Positions 27,001-32,574 of a DNA stretch of 35,912 nucleotides are shown here, piece by piece. Made by a program: the position numbers and the translations under genes. Source of the DNA: Candidatus Margulisiibacteriota bacterium (GTDB lineage: Bacteria; Margulisbacteria; Marinamargulisbacteria; UBA817); assembly GCA_016779165.1 (NCBI GenBank), contig JADHOE010000013.1, positions 1 to 35,912 on the forward strand, written 5' to 3'. Below the pieces are notes generated by a model. The model was not told the origin of the DNA and did not search any database. It was given only the letters and a program-made list of their open reading frames with translations. Each line of letters begins with the position of its first letter. The first letter of the stretch is position 1.

Positions 27001-27662
27001 CAGGTTCTGATGATCAATTGGGGGAACATTCACACACCCCAACCTCTGGCTCAGTATCAAATACCCATGGCCATGCAGGAACCACAACAACTGATGGCCG
27101 GGATCATGGTCACTTAATTACTGATAGCTCCAATCAAGATACCAATCATACACATTCTGGAACTGCACCAGCAAATACAAACACACACAACCATTCGTTT
27201 GATGAAGAACCCAATCATAATCATTATCGAATTTATACCAATTTTGGGCATGAGATTGGGTATTCTGTCCTCCCAGGAAATTACCATCATTCTGCATATG
27301 TTAATTTATATAAAAATGATGGTGGATGGTATGAGACCAGCTCAGCAGGCCACCACTCGCACTTTATATATCCGGATGGCGCAAAACATGATCATTCGGT
27401 TGATGTTCAGCATAACGATCGTGTCAATGATAAAATACATTCTCATGATTTTACCGTGGATCCTGGAAAGGCAACTCATGGTCACCCCTTTAGCGGATTT
27501 GGCAATTCGAAGGACAAACACAACCACACGATAACTGTCCCAGCCATAAATTCTAAGCACAACCATAACATTAGCACCACAAGTTCAGGTGGAGCAGGCC
27601 AGTCTTATACCCGAGACAACCGCCCCCCATATTATGTATTGGCCTTTATTATGAGGCTGTAG
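24054..27662 (+). CDS. Secreted HxH tail-collar fibre protein 3
   Basis: This intact 1202-residue paralogue has a signal peptide (cleavage near SMLLA-FGTGN) and a beta head with VLWDKELAGVTIANGELNLN and AAMFD, ending DMVSQPYAIKSTISDETHN. DGDVLMIKDGEWVASGKED and LGFDGSGWRNV follow. The stalk has five SGxYxDL-type repeats (VATSGQYRDI, VGKSGSYTDI, VAETGRYDDL, VAKTGRFDDF, VAFTGQYVDL). The tail-collar domain starts near residue 911 (PRGMIAMWRGSTPPDGWVLC, DLSGRFIVSTGSGYTMGNTG, LPSHTHA), and thirteen HxH motifs lead to DNRPPYYVLAFIMRL. Its ribosome binding site TAGGAG includes the stop of gene 2, so all three genes form one operon. A C8 tract lies at the start of the collar domain. Confidence 0.78.
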   Translation: MKIKQTWLPYGFAILLALMLPSMLLAFGTGNVSLKAKLMVALNGELVNRMDQSLDVKLVKINGAQRDVLWDKELAGVTIANGELNLNLQGEDRHGVALSAAMFDNDGVVLTIQLDGEEVALDMVSQPYAIKSTISDETHNARALQGIRVRLVDDVKDGDVLMIKDGEWVASGKEDGFTGISDDAERQNILSALDNVTIEGVDELNLLGFDGSGWRNVKDKQLTEADVRNILERKGYLKEVQMTAMAATTYPQITGIGGKISTDPGIEIQGQTMIQGGLILDGQMGSDAAPIPHAYVRKITVDGPENDVVIKEDADEVLVDSPIKIDERLGVAISATGKSSAIGVFRSSDELAYVPGLMWDKQLKQFWLGEVSPLDAIRMNVEGGFRVNGPFVLKDTPIEFDDYVQYSDLAAVATSGQYRDITESPDYTKHVLVTAFEDALALNYYNSDELSGKIEEKISRFANGATLQSALNDTLADYTTRTAANDRITATLSDYPAQQTMQDLFVDSSALTDTLRAYSTVPSLNADILVDYMLTRDVSEVGKSGSYTDILNWPNVVQKNAYNTDKQGFYDRYASKGELLEALANDFRANSIQAKNVITTDYVSKTQLKNELFVTQGVLDDLAIVAETGRYDDLLNTPDISAFMTESELNDALLDENELSSELIKYIQSSEVSAVAKTGRFDDFIDKPNMSEYMLVSDMGNYLKNDSFERELLTVQRTGNLPDLSGFQTTSDWLAILGDYTESETLQQVAFTGQYVDLVDEEAVVEDQELTQTLSDYATLEDLANERSQIDALYFDEAELTATLNEFTTDVKGTLSSTFTNQLYTKSEFNNQIAQKLETHRTTELIPDVNDAISDSRLKSTLNSQLQQNHVAESQVPAMVAARVTDRVTVSHYNAYNSTLATNPYFSAWFPRGMIAMWRGSTPPDGWVLCNATSQSNYPNEQIPDLSGRFIVSTGSGYTMGNTGGSTTLTITTENLPSHTHAAGSDDQLGEHSHTPTSGSVSNTHGHAGTTTTDGRDHGHLITDSSNQDTNHTHSGTAPANTNTHNHSFDEEPNHNHYRIYTNFGHEIGYSVLPGNYHHSAYVNLYKNDGGWYETSSAGHHSHFIYPDGAKHDHSVDVQHNDRVNDKIHSHDFTVDPGKATHGHPFSGFGNSKDKHNHTITVPAINSKHNHNISTTSSGGAGQSYTRDNRPPYYVLAFIMRL
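26818..26825 (+). repeat. Homopolymer tract C8 in fibre gene 3
   Basis: Eight C encode part of STPPDGW (T922-P924). Loss or gain of one C leads to a stop within about 25 codons, removing the whole HxH needle. Confidence 0.9.
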
Positions 27663-27711
27663 CCCCCCCCTCACCCTTTTTTTATTGTACGTGGAATGGG
27701 TTCAGGTGCTA
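27663..27711. other. Short convergent intergenic region with C8 and T7 runs
   Basis: Between the ends of fibre gene 3 and the convergent glutamine synthetase gene lie eight C (27663-27670) and a run of seven T. No stem-loop with a proper stem is visible, so a terminator is not called. Confidence 0.5.
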
Positions 27712-29811
27712 CTAAATTGAAAGCAACAGTTGATCGTAGGTGGGCAATGGCCAATTGGCATCGGATACATACTGCTCCGCAGTGTCCACATCCGTACGTA
27801 ACGCCGTTAACAAATCAGTACCTGTGGTGGCAATGGTATAGGCACGATTGTAGGTGTCGGTTTGGGCTTCAGACGTTTGGATAAAGGCCTTTAATTCAGC
27901 CACATTGCGTTGAATGTTGTTGTAACATGTATTTAGTAAGTTGAAATCGCTTTCAATGCCACTGGACGTTAGTTTCATGGATTGTGCGTTGGCATTTGCT
28001 GTTCCCAATAAATTGAGTTGCGCTAGAATGGCAGGCATGATCTGGCGACGTGCAATATCGATGGCCAGTCGGTATTCAATGAGTTTGGTATTGGCATAGG
28101 CATCCAGCTTAATGTCCACCCGAGATGTCAGTTCGCGCTTGTTATGAACACCCATACCTTCGAATAGTGCCACACAGGCAGGGTCTAGGGTATATTGCAG
28201 TGCTTCTGGGGTGGTGTCGACCACAAATAATCCACGTTTTTTGGCGTCTTTTTTCCAAGCATCGTCGTAGTTGTTGCCTTCAAAGCGAATGCGTTTGGTT
28301 TCTTTTAATACCTCTTTTAACACCACTAGTGCATTCTTTTTCATGTCGCCAGATTTTTTTGATAACCGTTCGGTTAATTGCTGGTAGCCATAGGCACACA
28401 ATACGTTCATTACTTTGGCCGCATCGGCACCGTTCGCAGATGACCCCAAGGCCCGCAATTCAAATTTGTTACCGGTAAATGCCACGGGTGATGTTCGGTT
28501 GCGATCAGAAATGTCTTTCATGACTTTTGGTAAGCCTTCAATGCCATGGTTGATGGTGCTCATGGTTTTATCGGTGAATTTTTTTGCGGACTCAATTGAA
28601 TCTAAGATATCGTTTAAGTAATCGCCCATGTAAAGGGATAAAATGGCAGGTGGGGCTTCGTGTGAGCCCATACGATGCTCATTGCCAGCATCGGAAATGG
28701 CTGCTCGCAATAGCCCTGAGTATTCGTTCATGCCAATAAGGAGCGCGCCCAATGTCATTAAAAATGAAATGTTTTTTAACGGTGAACGTGATGGCTCTAA
28801 GTAATTGGCCCCTGTATTATCGCCAATCGACCAGTTCATGTGTTTGCCAGAACCATTTAGGCCTGCAAATGGTTTTTCATGGTGAAGCACCAAAAAATCA
28901 TGCTCTTCAGCCACACGACGCATGATGTCCATCATCTGCAAGTTATGGTCAATGGCCAGGGTGATTTCTTCGTATAGTGGGGCCAATTCAAATTGATTGG
29001 GGGCCACTTCGTTATGTTTGGTTTTGGCTGGAATGCCGTATCGGTACAATTCTTCATCCAAGGCACCCATAAATTCGCTAACACGTGGACGAATGGAGCC
29101 AAAGTAATGGTCTTCCATTAATTGGCCTTTTACCGGAGGTGCGCCAAACAAGGTTCGGCCTGCAATCATTAAATCGGGGCGTTGCTGGGCCACATCCATG
29201 GGGATTAAAAAGTACTCTTGTTCCATGCCTGAAAATACTTTAATGCGTTTGGCTTGCCGATTGCCCAATAACTTTTGCAAGGCAATGGCGTGCGTGTTTA
29301 AGGCGTTAATCGACCGGTGGAGCGGGGTTTTCATGTCGAGGGCTTCGCCTGTCCACGATAGATAAATGGACGGAATGATCAAGCTTTTTACCGTGGATTC
29401 ATCACGTATGAACATTGGGGACTTTGGGTCCCACGCCGTGTAGCCACGGGCTTCAAATGTGGATCGAATCCCACCAGATGGAAATGACGATGCATCGGGC
29501 TCTGACTGAATCAGCTGGCTGGTGGAGAATTTTTCGATGACATGGCCATCGCCGTTGTAATTAATGAAGGCGTCATGTTTTTCGGCAGTGCCGCTTCGTT
29601 GAGGTTGAAACCAATGGCTAAAATGGGTAACGCCATTGTCTATGGCCCATTCTTTTACAGCCCGTGCAATGTCAATGGCGACGGACTCTTGCAGATTTGC
29701 TCCATTGTTGATGCTGTCCATGTAGCTGGATAATGTTTCAGACGATAACCGCTTTTGCATTTGTTGTTCGTTAAATACAAGCTCTGCGTAATGCTCAGTG
29801 ATTTTTCCCAT
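27712..29811 (-). CDS. glnN: Glutamine synthetase, type III
   Basis: The enzyme makes glutamine from glutamate, ammonia and ATP. At 699 residues it fits the GSIII class (about 700), not GSI (about 470). The start resembles GSIII (FNEQQMQKRLSSETLSSYM), with VFSGMEQEYFLIP (acidic metal ligands), FGSIRPRVSEFMGALDEEL and AKTKHNEVAPNQFELAPLYE (the ATP/metal-binding core) further on. GLNGSGKHMNWSIGDN and NRTSPVAFTGNKFELRALGS follow. A good ribosome binding site (AAGGAG, 29817-29822) and a near-consensus promoter precede it. GSIII is typical of Bacteroidetes, cyanobacteria and several uncultured lineages. It stands alone and convergent to the fibre operon; no regulator gene is adjacent. Confidence 0.96.
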   Translation of the reverse strand: MGKITEHYAELVFNEQQMQKRLSSETLSSYMDSINNGANLQESVAIDIARAVKEWAIDNGVTHFSHWFQPQRSGTAEKHDAFINYNGDGHVIEKFSTSQLIQSEPDASSFPSGGIRSTFEARGYTAWDPKSPMFIRDESTVKSLIIPSIYLSWTGEALDMKTPLHRSINALNTHAIALQKLLGNRQAKRIKVFSGMEQEYFLIPMDVAQQRPDLMIAGRTLFGAPPVKGQLMEDHYFGSIRPRVSEFMGALDEELYRYGIPAKTKHNEVAPNQFELAPLYEEITLAIDHNLQMMDIMRRVAEEHDFLVLHHEKPFAGLNGSGKHMNWSIGDNTGANYLEPSRSPLKNISFLMTLGALLIGMNEYSGLLRAAISDAGNEHRMGSHEAPPAILSLYMGDYLNDILDSIESAKKFTDKTMSTINHGIEGLPKVMKDISDRNRTSPVAFTGNKFELRALGSSANGADAAKVMNVLCAYGYQQLTERLSKKSGDMKKNALVVLKEVLKETKRIRFEGNNYDDAWKKDAKKRGLFVVDTTPEALQYTLDPACVALFEGMGVHNKRELTSRVDIKLDAYANTKLIEYRLAIDIARRQIMPAILAQLNLLGTANANAQSMKLTSSGIESDFNLLNTCYNNIQRNVAELKAFIQTSEAQTDTYNRAYTIATTGTDLLTALRTDVDTAEQYVSDANWPLPTYDQLLLSI

Positions 29812-29846
29812 TTTGACTCCTTATTTAAATAAAATAACTCTTAAAT

Positions 29847-29875
29847 AGTGTACTATGGTCTAATTTGTTGATCAA
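29847..29875 (-). promoter_or_regulatory. Promoter of glnN
   Basis: On the - strand TTGATC (29870-29875) and TACACT (29847-29852) are exactly 17 nt apart, 35 nt before the start codon. The leader carries the AAGGAG ribosome binding site. Confidence 0.6.
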
Positions 29876-29933
29876 TATTAAGCCATTTTGCATGAATTGC
29901 ATTTAAAACGGGTGTTGATCATAATTGCTGGTA

Positions 29934-29966
29934 TTTGCACCACTACCCTTTAGGCAATGGTGCAAA
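29934..29966. repeat. Inverted repeat with TTTGCACCA arms
   Basis: Arms TTTGCACCA (29934-29942) and TGGTGCAAA (29958-29966) are perfectly complementary around a 15-nt loop. The left half belongs to a 16-nt sequence, TTTGCACCACTACCCT, found again at 32559-32574. The right arm and the bases after it match that same distant site in inverted orientation over 14 nt. Confidence 0.7.
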
Positions 29967-29984
29967 AAGTGAAAAATAAAAAAT

Positions 29985-30010
29985 AAGGTCTGAGAAACCA
30001 GGCCTTTTTT
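29985..30010 (-). terminator. Rho-independent terminator (bidirectional form)
   Basis: AAGGTCT (29985-29991) and AGGCCTT (30000-30006) form a 7-bp stem with one G-T pair and an 8-nt loop. Downstream on the + strand comes TTTT; on the - strand the A-rich flank gives TTATTTTTTATTTTT. It lies 44 nt past the stop of the - strand gene at 30054, so it most likely ends that transcript before glnN. Confidence 0.65.
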
Positions 30011-30053
30011 CAGAACTTTTTCAACATAATGGATTGTTTATGGGGTATCGATA

Positions 30054-30332
30054 TCAAACATTCACTCTTTGCTCTGGTTTGGCTGTATTTTTTTGTTGCC
30101 CTAAGATAAATTTACTAAAAAATGGTTTAAATTTCTCATAAAAGGTTTGAAGTTTATAAATTGTGAGATTACTTTTCTTTTTTGAATTTTCATTCGTTAT
30201 GTTTTTTAATGCCGCTCTTAGTTTATCTGGTATTTTATCTATCCTCATTTTTTTCTTAATGATTTTATCTTTTGCAAATTTCCTAATCACTATGGCGGCA
30301 TGTTCTTTAAACTTGTCTAAACCAGTACCCAA
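30054..30332 (-). CDS. Small basic protein of unknown function
   Basis: This 92-residue, lysine-rich, mostly helical protein starts at a TTG with a strong Shine-Dalgarno sequence (AAGAAGG, 5 nt upstream) that spans the stop of the preceding gene. The middle (KDKIIKKKMRIDKIPDKLRA) is strongly basic. No signal peptide or transmembrane segment is visible and I do not recognise a family. It is translated directly after the 299-residue protein, so the two may act together. AT-rich codon use sets it apart from the housekeeping genes on the left. Confidence 0.5.
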   Translation of the reverse strand: MGTGLDKFKEHAAIVIRKFAKDKIIKKKMRIDKIPDKLRAALKNITNENSKKKSNLTIYKLQTFYEKFKPFFSKFILGQQKNTAKPEQRVNV

Positions 30333-30341
30333 TGCGCCTTC

Positions 30342-31241
30342 TTAAACCACCCTTGTTTGATTCTCTGGATTATTAAATGCCAAATTCCCAAGCGCTGCGA
30401 CAGGTTTTGTGACCGGACTAATATATTTAAACTGGATAAAAGATTCGACGCTTCCGTCCCTCAAATTTAGTTTAACAGGGGCTTCATTATTCCCAGTATA
30501 TATATAAGTGCCATTTGCAATCTGTTGAGAATACATCAAACATTGGGATACTATTTTGGTATTCGAATCTATTTTAACCGGGGTCTCTGTATCTCCATAA
30601 AAATAATATATATCTCCACAAGGAGCCTTTTTTATATAACGCAAACATTTGGTGACTATTGTATTTTTTGGATCCATTTCAACAAAGTTATCTTTATCGA
30701 CAACAAAGTTTAATTGAGTCCCATTGGGTCGTATTATATTAACCGAGAAGCATCTGGTCACCTGTCCAGTCTCCTTATCTATTTCAATTGGGTTGCCCGC
30801 AAATTCTAAACTAATCCCATTAGGTTGTTTTTCAATAACCGACAAGCATTCAAGTGTCGACTTACTAAGTAATAAACTATAAGTGGTATTCTCTCTTAAA
30901 TCTCTTGCCCCAAATAGTTTATATAATTTAGCGCTAACGTTTTCTACCTTTTTTAACTCTTGTAGATCAGCAGCATTTGAAATTTTTACTTGAAATGAGG
31001 CGTCTGGAAATTGACTCATTTCTTCTTGTAGTTGATTAACCGTTTCGATTTTAATCGGATTTGTACCCGCCTTATCGTCAATTGGGGGTTTAACATCAAC
31101 TGTTTGAGCGTACTGAATTGGGGTAACAGACACATCCGCACTAGGTTTAATTGGGTATTTACCAACATCATTATTTTTGTTTTTTGTACTATATGGGGGA
31201 ACTACCTGTGGTTTTTTAGCTGGGCCTTGTATTCCATTCAT
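30342..31241 (-). CDS. Unknown protein with four beta-type repeats
   Basis: This 299-residue protein begins with a Pro/Lys/Asn-rich, probably disordered stretch of about 65 residues, without a signal peptide. The second half has four imperfect repeats of about 34-36 residues. Each has a P/A-N/C-G turn, a beta pair, an E/D/V-P/E-x-K/E-I/M-D block and a terminal C-L/F-x-Y/V (for example RPNGTQLNFVVDKDNFVEMD and KAPCGDIYYFYGDTETPVKI). I do not recognise the family. The 89 bp upstream are shared with the F-box repeat gene at 34433, so the two are probably co-regulated. A role as a host-directed effector is inferred from that link only. Confidence 0.6.
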   Translation of the reverse strand: MNGIQGPAKKPQVVPPYSTKNKNNDVGKYPIKPSADVSVTPIQYAQTVDVKPPIDDKAGTNPIKIETVNQLQEEMSQFPDASFQVKISNAADLQELKKVENVSAKLYKLFGARDLRENTTYSLLLSKSTLECLSVIEKQPNGISLEFAGNPIEIDKETGQVTRCFSVNIIRPNGTQLNFVVDKDNFVEMDPKNTIVTKCLRYIKKAPCGDIYYFYGDTETPVKIDSNTKIVSQCLMYSQQIANGTYIYTGNNEAPVKLNLRDGSVESFIQFKYISPVTKPVAALGNLAFNNPENQTRVV

Positions 31242-31330
31242 ATTCCAAGCTCCATATTCATATTTAATGTTGACTGAAAAACACTATCAATCACAACACA
31301 TATGGTATCTTAGTTTTTAGATCTTTCATA
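31242..31330 (-). promoter_or_regulatory. Shared upstream region, copy A
   Basis: The 89 bp before the ATG of the 299-residue protein align without gaps to the 89 bp before the F-box gene (34434-34522), with about 69 identical positions. The best-kept blocks are TATGTGTTGTGA and TCAACATTAAA, then ATGAAT and TGGAG. The TGGAG is at the position of a ribosome binding site (8 nt before ATG). Confidence 0.7.
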
Positions 31331-31527
31331 TATTTTACAGTTTTTTTATTTTTTTAGATTATCCCCACCAAAACCTGATGCGCCTAACTTAACCTCAGCT
31401 CACATAGCGGGATATCTTTCCCATTTTAATGGGGCAGTTTAAAACGTTTTCTCTCTTTGCCATTTTACTGGCCCTAAGTTCGGGGGCAAACAAAGTATTT
31501 AATTTTATCCAGTCGACAAAAGCCTAC
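31331..31527. other. Intergenic region downstream of the protease gene
   Basis: No gene is seen. The inverted repeat CCCATTTTAATGGG (about 31421-31434) and a longer imperfect one made by CTTTGCC and GGCAAA (about 31457-31491) may be terminator- or operator-like. A weak echo of the first (CCCATTTAATG) exists before the F-box gene. Confidence 0.4.
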
Positions 31528-32490
31528 CTACAATTCTAATGCTTTTTTAGGATAAGGATTGGATTCTCGCTTTAAGGAAGTTCCCTCAAGCGCCACAGAT
31601 TCACATGAGCTTGTTCCATTTGGAGATAATGAATAACCAATGCAGGTCTCAGACTGTCCATGTTCATTGCTAAGAAAAAATTTATCCGATCTTTCGGATT
31701 TAGTTGTTTTATCCCAGCTCCAATTGACATGGTTTATTTGGTCTTGATTTGGACACCTTTTTTGATAGATAGCGGCTTGTTCTCCAAAAGAAGTTATTTT
31801 TAATCCTTTTTGAAATAAATAAAAACCATCGTCACCTCTAATTGTTTCTGAATTACTTGAAGTAATACCTAAATTAGCAATATCATTAGGAAGCAAATAA
31901 ATAACGGCGTAGTTTTCATCATCTTTGCAATAAGAGCCCTCCCTAATAAGCATGCCAACAACACGAAGCTCACCCTGTTTTGTTTGAATTAACACTGGAG
32001 AACCAGAATCACCTGGTTCAGCATAAAAATTTAGAACAGCCCACAAATAGTCGGCACCTGGGCCAGGAATTGAATTTAAAGGCCTATGAACCCTTAAGCG
32101 ATTATTTTTATTAGCGGGAACAAAAAATTCTGTTGCATTGGCAGTGTCTTTTGCCGTTGCTTGTGGAAAACATTGTATTGGCAAATCTTTAGGTCCGCGA
32201 GCTAATGCGATATCAAGTCCCGGCCCATAAAAAACTTTAAACTTAGCTTTGGGAGGTTTGCAATGTGCGGCAGTAACAATTAAAGTATTTTTTTCATCGT
32301 TACTTAAACACCATATGGGACACAGGATATCCGGATATTTTCCCATGAGAGCTTTATGTTCCGCTTTTATTTTACTGCTATTTACGATCCCTATACCCAT
32401 AAATAGCATCCCGATTTTAAACAATTGTTTTCGCATAGAGCAAGGTAATATCAATTTAGTTGTTGTTAATGTTCTATAAGCTTTCAACAT
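31528..32490 (-). CDS. Secreted trypsin-like serine protease
   Basis: This is a 320-residue chymotrypsin-fold (S1-like) protease. The triad can be assigned as H76 in VTAAHC, D93 in GLDIALARG and S162 in PGDSGSPV. The N-terminus has an extended basic stretch and then a hydrophobic segment (about residues 24-36, FKIGMLFMGIGIV), a signal peptide or anchor. The ATG at 32490 has a TAGGA site; a second ATG at 32436 would give a more classical signal peptide (MRKQLFKIGMLFMGIGIVN). After the protease domain (about to residue 210) comes a 110-residue tail with several cysteines and no known domain. The substrate is unknown. It lies between genes for putative effectors. Confidence 0.8.
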   Translation of the reverse strand: MLKAYRTLTTTKLILPCSMRKQLFKIGMLFMGIGIVNSSKIKAEHKALMGKYPDILCPIWCLSNDEKNTLIVTAAHCKPPKAKFKVFYGPGLDIALARGPKDLPIQCFPQATAKDTANATEFFVPANKNNRLRVHRPLNSIPGPGADYLWAVLNFYAEPGDSGSPVLIQTKQGELRVVGMLIREGSYCKDDENYAVIYLLPNDIANLGITSSNSETIRGDDGFYLFQKGLKITSFGEQAAIYQKRCPNQDQINHVNWSWDKTTKSERSDKFFLSNEHGQSETCIGYSLSPNGTSSCESVALEGTSLKRESNPYPKKALEL

Positions 32491-32558
32491 ATTCCTACTT
32501 ACTCATCGTATTTAACAAGCAAAATATTTCAAAATAACAAAGAAATTATTCTGCACTT

Positions 32559-32574
32559 TTTGCACCACTACCCT
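32559..32574. repeat. Second copy of the 16-nt repeat TTTGCACCACTACCCT
   Basis: This exact copy of 29934-29949 is in the same orientation and touches the stop codon of the F-box gene. The two copies bracket the three genes from 30054 to 32490. Confidence 0.7.

Noticed and set aside
16849-27662. Prophage or tailocin locus
   Set aside because: The tail-collar proteins carry Sec signal peptides, and no capsid, sheath, tube, baseplate, integrase or lysis gene is seen around them.
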